Positions 21,060 to 32,511 of a stretch of DNA of 64,000 nt are shown in pieces. The position numbers and the translations under genes are program-made. The notes under the pieces are model-generated. The model did not search any database and had not been told where the DNA came from. It was given only the letters and a program-made list of their open reading frames with translations. How positions within the stretch are numbered: the first letter of the stretch is position 1; each line of letters begins with the position of its first letter. The stretch is from Hamiltosporidium tvaerminnensis. Taxonomy: Eukaryota; Microsporidia; Dubosqiidae. The stretch is taken from assembly GCA_022605425.2 (NCBI GenBank), contig JAKIMF020000004.1, positions 1,299,501-1,363,500 on the forward strand. Direction: 5' to 3'.

Positions 21060-22720
21060 ACATTTGAGAAATACTTTCAGTACGTTGATACGAAAGCTAA
21101 TGAGCTCTGCTCTCTAGATAGAAAGTTTGAAGGGTCCTTTGAAGTATATATGCATTGGACTAGTGTTAAGAACCAATGTAACAAACAGCAGAGATAACAA
21201 TAGCCCAGAAAAAAATCGGACGCAAAACATGAAGTATGATAAGATATACGAAAGCCAATACATATGAAATTTTATATGGTTCGAAAGGCTATATGAAAAG
21301 ACTAAAAATAGCAAACAAGAGTTAAGTCAAGTAAAAAAAGCCTTTTATCTCCTGAGAAGAGAGAAAGCAAATAAGCTTATAAAATTTAAGAAATAGAAAA
21401 AAATTATCGCAGAACAAATAGATTCGAACGATTTACAAAATTATAGATCATAAGAAAAAAAAATGAAAGTTATTTTTGACCCGATGATATAATAGCGGAG
21501 AGCATACAACCTTATACTTATTTTCGGATCGTAAAAAGTATTAAAAGACAAGGCAAATATTTCGATAATCAACGTATTTGAACTATGAAAAATACAAACG
21601 AAAAAAGTCAAACAAAAAAACCTTGTCGAATGCGATTGATACTAAATAAAGCTGAAGAAAAGGTTGTAACTGTGATGGTTCTAGCAGCGACGCCACGTGT
21701 TATAGTGAACATAAGAGCCAATAAAGCGGGGTATAAGACTATATTACAAATGATTTCTTAAATATGAACTGATTTTCAGAGAGGCAGCCTGTAAAACCAA
21801 TCAAGAGAATTCCGGACAAAGAAAAAAAATGTAACAATTAAATGTGTTTAGAAAATGCAATCTATATAAAAGAATTGAAAAATGAACTTCAAATGGTGGA
21901 ATATCTTTAAACTTTATTTTATAAAAAGTAAGTCAAGCAGGATTGGGGTTAGATCGGAGCCATAAGAATAATACGTTCTTGGAGACCATTAAAGTAGATC
22001 AAGAAGAGACGGATATACACCCGATTGTATATTTGCGATATTACTTGATGCTTGAAAATGCTAGGAGGTTAGTACTTTGAAATCGCATCTCTTTGAACAT
22101 TAAAACTAGCCATATGATAGCATTCATCGCGAACTATTGTACAAGATGCTCGAAAATTTGAAAAGTCTATTGAAAATTATTCTTTCAATAAAAATTAAAC
22201 CGGTTAGAACAAACTAAAGAACATATTTAACTAGTAATATATCCAATGATTATAGTATTAATTCGGAATTAGATCAAAGTGTTACATAATCTGTCATGAA
22301 ATTAAACCCAACAATGAAGCTAAAAACCCGTTATTTAGAAACAAAAACCGGTGGTACAACATTTAGTGAACTAACACAATAAATAGCATATTTAGATGAT
22401 TCAGCATCGTTTCGAGGAAAGCTAAAGATATAAAGGCTTTATTAATAAAAATTTAATGGGGACCAGAAAGGGTTGTTTTCAAAGTAAATGAAACTGAGAA
22501 AAATATTATGGAAATGTTTTCTTCACATAGCTTCATATTGATTTTAAAAAGTATCCGGTTTGAAATGCTCAAAACACTTGTAAATGATAATAATAAATGT
22601 AAAGAGAAATACAGAAAGAATAAAGGCAAGGGATCGGATCTAATTTGCCTTGAACAGCTAACCGAAGTCAGATATTATAGACCGAATTTGAAAAAAAATG
22701 TATGAAATAATTATTGGAAT
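21060..22720 (+). other. Decayed DNA, possibly a retroelement relic
   Basis: Translated fragments on the plus strand look like broken polymerase sequence (VKKAFYLLRREKANKL near 21330, IAYLDDSASFRGKL near 22390), separated by stops and frame changes. The YLDD could be an RT box but could be chance. The only notable open frame (22508-22705) is Lys-rich and unrecognised. Confidence 0.3.
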
Positions 22721-22769
22721 TTTGCTAATAATTTTTATGTTATATTGATGATGAAATATTTTTATTTAA

Positions 22770-25700
22770 TAAAATTCTGGGTTAAAATATTTTTTACCAT
22801 TTTTACATGTTTTCTTCTACCTCTTTGACCACTTTTGTCTCTTCTTCCAAATCCGACTCTTCATTTATGTTATTGGTCGGTTCCTCTAAAGTGGTTCCTC
22901 CTTGTAAAATAAAGGGGGCTTTATATTTTGGTTTAAAATTTTTGGCACCATCTTCCTCTGTTTTCGCTTCTTTTAAAGGGGGTATTGGTTCCTCATGCAT
23001 CTCTGATCTCATAATAACACCCATTGACGCTCTCTCCCAGCTCTCTTCGGCATTTAGTCCTGACTCAAGTCCTCTTCGTCGATCAAAGGAAATAGTTTCG
23101 ACTGTTTTTTAAGTACTATAGACTGAATGTTGCTTCTATTCTGGGTATTTCTGTCTTTTAAGATGGATTTTGGTTTTTGTCATACCGTCCCGGTCATCCT
23201 AGGGATTATCTCAACTACATTTATAAATAAGGCCCACTTTGGCTGGGTCTCTTCTTGTTTTTGTTTCACTATTTGAAGTGAATCTTGGGTGATTCCTCTT
23301 ATGGTGTTTCTTTTTTCTTCTTATCTAAATAAATATGTCCGGTCTGTTTTAATTTTAACATCGTTTTAATTCTGGTGTCTCTTTTCGCTACTCTTTCAAT
23401 TTCTTGAACTGGTGGCTCCTTATTCGTTTTGAAGACTTAAACTTATTCTTTTGAAGGGGGTGTGGCATCTAACCACTTCATTATGCGTCTGTGTAATCTG
23501 GCCTGATTTTTCATCTAGTTGCTGATGATCCCGTCTTACCGACTTCCCGCATGTTGACACACCTTGCTCCCGAATACATTTCTTCCTGGATATAGCGAAC
23601 ACGCTTCTTTGTGGCCTATATTTCCTTTTTGCCATCTTGAGGTCACTAACACTCCGCTCTTTTTTTTGCATTATATAACTTTGATGGGTTTTCGTTTTTA
23701 TTTCGTTTATAGTTTTGGTTGGTTCTCTAAACTTTCTTAGTGACTTCTTCACCAACCTGTACTTTACTTTTAAGAAGCCTTTTATTAGTGCAGATGGGTT
23801 TTTTATTATTCTCCACCTTGAGGATTGCTGCTCGTCTGTTGATATTTCTTTACTTTTTCAACATCCAGAGTTGCGGCTATGTTCGCTTCGCAACTCACAC
23901 TTGTAGACCTCTTCCAGTTCTGTTCTAGGAAGATACACCGTCTTTACATCCTGGGCGGGATGTTCTTTTTTTAACCACACCGCACGCACTGCCTCATCTA
24001 ACTTGAAGTCGCCGGTTGTCGAAGTACTCCTTGTGGTAGTTGATTAACGATATCGCATGTTGATTGATTGCGAAAATAAATTTTTGCGTTTAATCTAGTG
24101 TGAAGTCTTTCACTCTTGATATAAGTTTGCTCTGTACTTCTTCAATGGCTACGTGTTGGGTTCCTCTGCTATCTTCTATTATTCCTAATATTTGTAAACA
24201 CTAACACCTTCTGGGTAGCGTATCTTCCACACGTATCATTTGTGGCTGACTTCTCTTTGTTAATCTCTAAGCCATCACCTCAAAATTCCTTTGCCTCGCC
24301 TGTCTAGTCAATGTGGGCTGTCTTTTGGGGCTTAGATCATCATAAACAAGGATGATTAGTGAATGGGTTCTGCATCTGTTTGTACTGTCACTTTTGTGTT
24401 TTTTCTTGCTTTCGGCTTAATGGATCCTACACAACACAATAACAAGGTGACAACTATCTCCTTGTATTCCTCTATCATCTTCTTGCTCTGTTTTTTCGGC
24501 CCTACTGATATATCATTTTCCATTTTGATATAATTACCTTAATAAATTTCGGATCCAATCGGTAATTAAGGTTTTCATGCATTGAGTTAAATAAGCATGA
24601 TCTATTGGTCATAGCTTTTTAACATCATCCTGTTGCTTAAGATTATTTCCATACTCTTTATTTAAGGCAATATTCGTGGCTGTCTTTCCTCCCTGCACCT
24701 CTTACGCCCCTAGTTGGTTCTCTGCAGCACCCTCGCCTTTCCACTTCAGTTGAACGACTTTCGTTACACCTTTGTCGTTAACTTATAGGGTTGGGCTAAG
24801 TGATTGGCCTGTGTGGCCTCTTCGTGGATTCCTTTCGGTATCAATACGTGCCCGCGTAAACCATGCTTGGGTGTTCCTTCTAAACATATACTTTCCATAT
24901 CATAAGTATTTGTGAGAGTTGTAGTTTCTTAATGAAAAATTGTAATACCATATTCCGGCTTTCATTGGAGCCAATTAATGATATTCCAATTCATCAGTGA
25001 AGGAAACGTGGTCGGATGATTATCTGATACAATGGAATCAATAATCATCGTACGTGACTGTGTCATCTTTTTGTTCCATTGTAGACCAAAACTCACATTT
25101 CATCACGGCTAACCCTGCTCGGATTCCCACGCTCGGATAACCCACGATAAATCGACCTCGGAAAGCTCAACTACGATTCTTTTCGATTGCTTCCTACTTT
25201 CTGCTCGTATTTTTTTCGTAAACATTCAAGACTCTTCTTCTTAACTAAAGCCTCGAAAGATGTTACGCTGCTCAGTTTAAATTAAACTCTCGCTGTTTTT
25301 TAAGGCTCTTCTTTCCAAGTGGGCTTTTCCGCTTCGAGCTTTCTCGGGATCTTTGGAGTACTACTTGATTTTACTTTTGTTTTCTTCCAGCGGATCTGGC
25401 TTCTTTTCGTGTTGCCTCGTCTGTACCTGCGCGCTTGCATGATATACGCGGCTTCCGTATTGACTCGGTTGGCTCCTGCATATTCACACTACTCGATTTA
25501 TGAGATCCGAACTTTACTATCACCAATCATTTGGTGTTTTCTGTTCGCACCCTTTTCATTTCGTTCTCGGATTTCTTTGATTTTACTCATTTATCTCTCG
25601 GTTTTGTACTCCGTGGTGTCGGTCGGTGCTGTTCGCGGACGTGGCGATTCTCGTCGCTTCCTTCTTTCTGTTTTACATCCTTTCCTCTCCTTTGTGCCAT

Positions 25701-26080
25701 TTTTTAACACTTGTTTCGTGGCCAATTTTCTTTAGTACCTGTGGCTCTGTCCGCCATTTCTTGGATTCTTTCAACCTTGTCTGTACTGCAAAACATTCGG
25801 CCATCCTTCGGGTGGTGTTCGGAATCGATATCGTCCGCATGCCATTAGCCTGTTACCTTCCGATAGCTGGTACGGGGCTTGTCTGTGTCGATGGCTCGCC
25901 GCGGACTTCACCAAGGGGAACTGTGCATTAGGCAGGTGGTGTCGCCCACTTTTTGATTTTACTGCATGTTTGGCTTTGGTGGGGTGTTATTGTTGTGTGG
26001 GGGGGTGGTCGCCGGTGGGTGTGTCATTTGTATCTCACTTCCCTTTTCCCCTGGTCGTTTGCGCCTTTTTTTGTATTATT
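22770..26080 (-). mobile_element. Near full-length LINE, copy 2, riddled with small deletions
   Basis: The 3' end is at the left (22775-22790, AACCCAGAATTTTATTAAAT on the sense strand). An intact acidic tail region (22803-23110) is followed by the endonuclease, knuckle and RT, which align closely to copy 1 but with dozens of tiny gaps. Upstream of the part missing from copy 1, sense-strand translation still yields RT-like bits (PIDHAYLTQCMKTL near 24.6 kb; GTPKHGLRGHVLIPKGIHEE near 24.85 kb). Basic, Arg-rich stretches in the 25.3-25.9 kb region fit a LINE N-terminus. The 25.3-26.08 kb part is much higher in G+C than the rest of the window. No long frame survives on the sense strand beyond 23.1 kb. 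Confidence 0.7.
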
Positions 26081-26289
26081 CGTATTTCTGACATTTTTTC
26101 TACCTAATGTATATTTGTGATGAAAAATGAACATATTATCTTAGATTACAGGAAAAAAGGCTACTACGAAGAATCTATTGACGGATAGTTATGGATTACG
26201 ACTAAAGAAGTAGGACGAATCGAGACAAATGTTAACCTTTTCAAAATATCTAATATGGTTACCGTATCAGAGTAAAGAAGGCTCAAAGG

Positions 26290-26545
26290 ACACAGAAACC
26301 TAGTAAAAAATGCTTTCGGAAAGAGCTCTATGCAAATATCTTAACCGCATACGTAAAGTAAGCAAGGACGATATATACTACTAAAAAAATGGCTGGATAA
26401 TGTTGAAAAGGATTCTGGAAAAGTTTTTTATTTCCCTCGAAAGTTTGGCGCAAAATAGAAAAAAATAGAGAAGCATAGCTAACCGAATCCGACTGGCAAG
26501 AATTTAACTCTAAGCAGTAAGTTAGTTAGTTAGTTAATTAGTTAA
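26290..26545 (+). mobile_element. LINE relic, pre-RT linker, with (TTAG)n tract
   Basis: A plus-strand frame reads KIEKNREA, stop, LTESDWQEFNSKQ near 26456-26520. This resembles the linker just before the RT domain in R2-like elements (a WxxxFxxL-type segment). It is followed by four to five TTAG units (26519-26545). It is too short to be sure. Confidence 0.35.
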
Positions 26546-28770
26546 AGTTATGCACAAGGAAGGTACTTATCCTTCAGAAAATAAAAATTTTGTAATTTTA
26601 TAATATACCAATAACAGTTGTGGAGATTATCTTCATTTTGACTTAAATTTGTTTTTTTGATTCATCCGTACAAAGTGAAAACATAAATTTAACCAGTGCT
26701 TAGAATTTTGATAAGAAAGAAAAATGTTTCGTGACAGGTTGCAATGAATTTATAACATAAACAGGATTTTAATGGCTGTTTTTATAATTTTAAGCTAATG
26801 AAAAAACATTCCTCACATTCGATATTCTTCCGGATGTATACTAGGTGGCTCATTTAGCTTTTCTTCCAACAATCAAACAAAATATTCTTCTGTGCGTTCA
26901 AAATTTTATGAAACTAAATGTAAGAAAAAAGTTCCGGAAAATTTATTCCTTAATGGTGTCATAATTGAAGAAGAAGCTATTCGCGCTAACTACCATGCGA
27001 TTAGGAAAAAATGAACAATGATTTGTAGAAAACTAGTAGGCTGCTAAAGTTTTTAGACCGTCGCTTTTCGATTCGATCGATTTGATTGATATTGGAGAAG
27101 CTTTTCTTCGAGAAGATTTATTTTTAGTTAAAATACCAAATTTTCTAGATTTGAAACTCAAAAAAATGTCGTTGTTAAAACATTTGGAGAGGCTTTAGCC
27201 TAAATAAATTGTAACACACCACAAAAATATTTAAGTAAATTAAGAACAATATTAATAGCTTCTTATGGTTGTATTAATTCTTAATCAAAATGTTTAGGTA
27301 AGATCCATTCGGCATTCGAATAGCTTAACGCATCCCCATTTCCTAAGTAAGATATAGCCCGGCATTTAGTAACTCAAATTAAACTACTTTTACTTTTAAA
27401 TGATTAGAACAAGGAGATACACATGATCTATCTTACCATTGTATGAATATGAGTTTTTATTTTTTAATCATATTTGGTGATTCAAGCCATGGATCACGAC
27501 ATAAAATTAATAGTTGAGGCTCTCTACATGCGAAAACGTTCGAATCGCTTTTTCAAGGGTATAAACGACCATAAAACTTTTTATGGGAAGAGTGTAGGTA
27601 GCAGTATACTATTGCGATCTCTTCTAAATATCCTCGAGTTATTTAAATTTTATTTAATTAGAGACTTCAATTAAAAAATGGAATATCCTTAAAACTTAAC
27701 TAATTCAAAAAATTCACACTGAAGAAGCCCGAAATTTCTCTGGGTAAAACTGTGAGTACGACCATGATGCTTAAACGAGAAATTTTATAGGATATGAACA
27801 TCTATGACGTAGAAAGGGGCTACTGGCTTAACATTATTTAAATAATGAAATATATAGTGGAAGTAGCAATTTTTTGAGTCACGTAGCGATTACAGCCAGG
27901 AATTCCTCGGGACATCAAGAGAAAAATTTTCTTATTTTAAATAGTCTCTCTTATACTGAACATCAAAATAAGAAGTTATAGACATGGTTAATGTTCGATT
28001 TAAAAAAAAGTGCAATAAGCCTCCAGAAAGTACCAGGAACATTAGAACCGTACAAAAACATTCAAAAGCCAGAGTAAACTTATTCTTGGATTTCCAATCA
28101 CAATAGCTTTAAGACTCTTGTCATAAAACTATTGATAATACCATGACTGTCAAACGAAAAAGATTGCGGGGTACACATGCAGCACATCTCCTAAGTTAGT
28201 TCATAGGTTATAGATTATACCCAAGAACAATGTATAGTAATATGTGAAATATCCTATAAACTATGTAATACAAGCAAATTTTAAATAATATACGGAAATT
28301 GTTACGTTTAATATTTTTAAATTTGCACATTGATCTATTAAATCATCTAACATGAATTTAATTTTCACAAGATGTTTTTTTATACCTACAAAACTGGTAA
28401 AATGTGATACCGTTATTTTCAGAATTTGCAATAGATTTTATATACTCTAAATCCTAGATGATTTTTTTAATAAATGAAGAATCCTACCTCGCGGCAAGTC
28501 TTGAACCAATTAACTGCGAAGAAATATAGCTGACTTAAATTGAATAAAATTATATGTTCAAAGTATCTTAAATTATATCTTTCTTTCATGGGTTTCTCTT
28601 TAAAATTTTTTTACTTTTTACTATAAAACTTAAATATGTTATATTTTGTCTTCTTGGTTCCATTTTAAAATTTACTTAAAATTAACTCTCGCTTTTCCTT
28701 CGAATTTATTTTACTTTTGAATTTTTTTTTCTTATTTTAAAATTTTATAAAACAGTAAAAGACATTTACA
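26546..28770. other. AT-rich intergenic stretch, no gene accepted
   Basis: One small frame at 27474-27674 (EALYMRKRSNRFFKGINDHK) has a phrase loosely like the tail of some retroelement polyproteins, but it is too short to call. The rest is stop-rich. Confidence 0.5.
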
Positions 28771-28776
28771 TAGAAT

Positions 28777-28779
28777 CCC
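28777..28779 (+). promoter_or_regulatory. CCC motif just before the INTS4-like start
   Basis: GAATCCCTT precedes the ATG at 28782, placing CCC at -5 to -3. It is the same arrangement as at GAR1. Confidence 0.4.
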
Positions 28780-28781
28780 TT

Positions 28782-31601
28782 ATGGTTAACATACCAGGCA
28801 TTAAACCTAAACAACACCATATTCATATGGTAGATGCAACGGATTGTCCAGATATTTGTAGAATTAAAAAAATAATTAATAATTTAAAAGATTCAAATTG
28901 TATTATAGATATAATAAATGCATTGTTACATTCGAATCGTAAAATACGAATAACAGCACTTAAACGATTACTTTATCTCAAATATGAAATAATTTATTTT
29001 GAAACCAATGAAGAACTTTCTCTTAATAATAAAGAAATAAATGAAGCTCCTTGTATTATAAACAATATTATTCCAGAAGATAAAGAATTTATCATTAATA
29101 AAGAGGTAAATAAATCACAAAGCATTATAAGCAATATGACTTTAGAAACCAATGAAGAGTATTTAAACAAAAATAATGAAACAGATTTTAATAAATACTT
29201 ATTAAATGAATTTCAAATAAACAATATTATATTTTATATGCTTGATGACCCGTGTCATTTTATAAGAGAAATATCTTTAGAAAATATAAAATTTGATCTA
29301 AATTTCAAAAAAACGAATAACAAAATATCAAATACGAGTAAAGAAATGTTAAAAATAGATAAAAGAATATCCAAAACAAATAATGAAATATTAATAAAAG
29401 GAAGCGAAATGTTAAAAACTAACTCAGATGAAAATAAAATATTCGATTCAAATCTTAAAAAATTATTAAAAACAACATTTTCAAACAATGAATTACTCAA
29501 TAAAATACTGGCTCTTTCCTACGATAATAACACAAACATACGCTTAATTTCCATTAAAAAATTATCTGAAGGCAGTTTTTTTGTAAAAAATTTTAATTCA
29601 AAAATATTTTTAAGATTTTGTTCGCTTTTTACGGACACGAGTGTAAATGTAAGAAAAAAAGTATCAAAATATATGAGAAAAATACAAATTACAAATAGAA
29701 ATGACATTACAAATATTTTGAACAAACAGCCACCTAATGATAAAATAATAAAAGATATGAAATTTTATAATAGCAACGGTGCAATAATTCATGGATTAGA
29801 AGATGAAAACACAGAAGTCAGATTAAATACAATAAAAGCACTTTACAATTTTACTTTGGATTTAGATTTGACAACAAAAATATTTTATTTAATTTTAGAT
29901 ATGTTGAATGATGATATAGAAGAAGTAAGAAGAGTATCTTCTTATATTTTAGTATTGATAAGTAAAAAATACAAACTAATTTTTAATTTCCAAGATTTAA
30001 AAATATTGCAAGGATGTTTAAATGAAAAGTGTTGTATTATTAGAGGTAATGTTTTTAGAGTTATATCACATCTTCAGTATAATGAAGGATGTCTCGATGC
30101 AATGGAATTTATTATTAAAGGAATTAACGAGTTCGGAGTAGAAATTATTAACTGTAAAAATATTGACAAAATAGGAAATGAAATTGAGAATATTGTAAAT
30201 GGTGATATAACGAGTGAATTAATAAGTATTAAGCAAACAAATGAAACCAATAAAAATAATAAAATTATTAAAAATTGTAAATCTAATGAGATAAATACAA
30301 ATAATGAAATTATTAAAAATTGTAAATTTAATGAAATTAACAGAACTGAAATAAACAATGAAATTAATAGAGAAAATTACAACCTGCTCTTTGATTGTTT
30401 GAAAAACTTTGTAAAAAATAATTTTGATTTTATCAAAGAAAATATAAATAACGTATTTGATTTCAAGAATAACATTTATAGGGAGATGTGTTTAGAAGAT
30501 AAGGAATATTTAGGTAGACTTTGTATTATTTACTATTTAAATTTAGAAAGTAAAATTGATATACTTTGGTATATGAAGAACCATTTTAGATATTTGGAAA
30601 TATTAAAATTTAAATATGAAATTTGTTATGAAAAAAATGAAAATAAAATATTATATGATGAAATTAATATCAAAGTGTATAGTTTATTGGTAAAAAGATT
30701 TATTTTTATAATTAAAAATATTGAATATTTTTATAGAATGAACAAAGGAATTGAAAAAGATGAGTTAACTGATATAAATGGAAATAAATTTGATAAAGGA
30801 AAGGAATGTATTGATGAAGAAAAAGTATTTATAAATGAAGAAACTATCGACGAAAATAAATTTATAAAAGAAGAACTTATTAAAGAGAAAGAATCTATTA
30901 TAGAGACTGAATCTATTGATAGAGGGACAGAATCTATTAAAGAGACAGAATCTATTGATAGAGAGACAGAATCTCTTATAGAGACAGAATCTATTGATAG
31001 AGAGACAGAATCTATTGATAGAGAGAAAGAATCTATTGATAGAGAGAAAGAATCTATTGATAGAGAAACAGAAACAATCAATAGAAAAATTAACAAAAAA
31101 TATTTAACTGAAACATCTGATTTAATAAAAATATGTAAAAATGGATTTATAAAAAGTGTTTGGACATACCTATTATCTTATATAAATGGAGATAAAAACA
31201 AAATAAAATTATTTTTTTTTAAATACAAAATTTATGAATTAAATTGTAATTTTTGTATTTTAAAAAATTCAGAATTTTTTAAGAAACTTTCAGAAATTTT
31301 ACAAAATAAAGAAAAATTTAAAATAGAAAAAATAAAATTTGGTGTAAATGTCGTTGATACCTTAAGTGTTTGGAAAAATTTACCAATAAATTTTTATGTA
31401 TTCTGTTTTTATACAGAAGTAACACCAAATATTAAGGTTAGAATAGGATATGATAATTTATTTATATACTTAGATGTTGAGCCTATTGTACATGTTACTC
31501 TTTTTGTTGCTTGTGAATATGTTAGTGTTTGTTTAGTCGTACGATTTAAAGAAGATTTTGTTCTTTCTGATATTAAATTTATAAAAATTTCATATTTGTA
31601 A
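28782..31601 (+). CDS. Integrator subunit 4 / SIEL-like HEAT-repeat protein
   Basis: The 939-residue protein has HEAT-like helix pairs from residue ~230 to 430. The key stretch is GAIIHGLEDENTEVRLNTIK (~333), followed by a DMLNDDIEEVRRVSS segment. Both closely resemble the INTS4 family, whose members carry HGLEDE-x-EVR and DMFND-EIEEVR at the same spacing. The last ~80 residues (VWKNLPINFYVFCFYTEVTP to the end) look like the beta-rich C-terminal domain of INTS4/SIEL proteins. INTS4 scaffolds the INTS9-INTS11 RNA cleavage module of Integrator. Between the two lie lineage-specific low-complexity inserts (NEINTNNEIIKNCKFNEI; an ESIDRET repeat at ~30885-31085). Condensin HEAT subunits are the main alternative. 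The start was chosen at the first ATG after the CCC motif. Confidence 0.6.
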   Translation: MVNIPGIKPKQHHIHMVDATDCPDICRIKKIINNLKDSNCIIDIINALLHSNRKIRITALKRLLYLKYEIIYFETNEELSLNNKEINEAPCIINNIIPEDKEFIINKEVNKSQSIISNMTLETNEEYLNKNNETDFNKYLLNEFQINNIIFYMLDDPCHFIREISLENIKFDLNFKKTNNKISNTSKEMLKIDKRISKTNNEILIKGSEMLKTNSDENKIFDSNLKKLLKTTFSNNELLNKILALSYDNNTNIRLISIKKLSEGSFFVKNFNSKIFLRFCSLFTDTSVNVRKKVSKYMRKIQITNRNDITNILNKQPPNDKIIKDMKFYNSNGAIIHGLEDENTEVRLNTIKALYNFTLDLDLTTKIFYLILDMLNDDIEEVRRVSSYILVLISKKYKLIFNFQDLKILQGCLNEKCCIIRGNVFRVISHLQYNEGCLDAMEFIIKGINEFGVEIINCKNIDKIGNEIENIVNGDITSELISIKQTNETNKNNKIIKNCKSNEINTNNEIIKNCKFNEINRTEINNEINRENYNLLFDCLKNFVKNNFDFIKENINNVFDFKNNIYREMCLEDKEYLGRLCIIYYLNLESKIDILWYMKNHFRYLEILKFKYEICYEKNENKILYDEINIKVYSLLVKRFIFIIKNIEYFYRMNKGIEKDELTDINGNKFDKGKECIDEEKVFINEETIDENKFIKEELIKEKESIIETESIDRGTESIKETESIDRETESLIETESIDRETESIDREKESIDREKESIDRETETINRKINKKYLTETSDLIKICKNGFIKSVWTYLLSYINGDKNKIKLFFFKYKIYELNCNFCILKNSEFFKKLSEILQNKEKFKIEKIKFGVNVVDTLSVWKNLPINFYVFCFYTEVTPNIKVRIGYDNLFIYLDVEPIVHVTLFVACEYVSVCLVVRFKEDFVLSDIKFIKISYL
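30885..31085 (+). repeat. 21-bp coding repeat (ESIDRET/K units)
   Basis: About eight units of GAATCTATTGATAGAGAGAC or a close variant encode ESIDRE(T/K) inside the INTS4-like protein. Some are interrupted by shorter ESI(I/K)ET units. It is probably an exposed charged loop. Confidence 0.75.
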
Positions 31602-32105
31602 GAAAAAAACAGTAAATTTTTAGTAAAAGATCGGTAAGAGATTAAATTGATTTGAAAAGATTTGATAAAAGAGAAGTTAGAAAATATTTGACAAATATTT
31701 ATTTTATTATGATTTCTAACTTCGAATAGAATTTATGTGGAATGTTAATAATAATGAAAATAATCGAAGGATAAATAAAAAATATTTTTTTAATTCATAA
31801 TATAAAATAATTTGACTTAATATTTTTAAATATAGAATATAAAAAAGAAATATTGAAAAATAGTATAATTTAAAAAATTAATATTCAGATATCTTAACAC
31901 TAAGAATAATAATCTTTCTATAATATAATTTTTTATCCTCTGTTTCCATTCTTTTTCCTTGTTTTGAATTTTTTTAATTATTTACTTCTATTTCTTATGA
32001 TTACCTTTTATTGGTGCAATTAATTTTATTTAATATTGAATTTTTCTATAATAATGACATTATCTTCTGTTTTATACTTCTTATTAGTTAAATTAAAATT
32101 TATTT
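31602..32105. other. AT-rich intergenic stretch, no gene seen
   Basis: No ORF or repeat recognised before the tandem array. Confidence 0.55.
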
Positions 32106-32109
32106 TTTT

Positions 32110-32442
32110 AAGGAATATTACATAACAAATGATATTTTATTACTCCTTTAATCTAATAAGGAGACTCTATAGTAAAAAATAAGGAATATTACATAACAAA
32201 TGGTATTTTTTACTCCTTTGATCTAATAAGGAGACTTTATAGTAAAAAATAAGGAATATTACATAACAAATGGTATTCTTTACTCCTTTGATCTAATAAG
32301 GAGACTTTATAGTAAAAAAAAGGAATAGCACACAACAAATGGTATTCTATTACTCCTTTTATTTCTAATAAGGAGACTCTATAGTAAAAAAAAGGAATAG
32401 CACACAACAAATGGTATTCTATTACTCCTTTTATTTCTAATT
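32110..32442. repeat. ~70-bp tandem repeat with hairpins, upstream of hsp20
   Basis: Five units run AAGGAATATTACATAACAAA - TGGTATT - ACTCCTTTGATCTAATAAGG - AGACTTTATAGTAAAAAAT. Each has an internal stem CTCCTT/AAGGAG, and AGTAAAAAAT pairs with ATTTTTTACT of the next unit. The last two units share changed bases (AGCACACAAC, TTTATTTC), so the array has been copied in steps. It ends ~70 bp before the hsp20 start. Confidence 0.8.
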
Positions 32443-32511
32443 TGCTGTTGCTTTTCATTTCTCCTTTTTATTTATTTTTTTATTTTAATATTTTTCTATT
32501 TTTTTGATTAA

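Noticed and set aside
25319-25931. Two overlapping plus-strand ORFs in the G+C-rich island
   Set aside because: They lie antisense to a LINE, are rich in Phe/Leu/Ser as expected from T-rich DNA, and carry no domain.
26519-26545. TTAG repeats as a possible telomere
   Set aside because: Only four to five units inside the contig with unrelated sequence on both sides; better explained as a microsatellite or LINE tail.
27474-27674. EALYMRKRSNRF phrase as a GIY-YIG or retroelement tail
   Set aside because: Only about 20 residues are suggestive, with no neighbouring catalytic motif.
32237-32458. 73-residue minus-strand ORF with 24-residue repeats
   Set aside because: It merely reflects a ~72-bp noncoding tandem repeat whose length is a multiple of three; the first units do not keep the frame.
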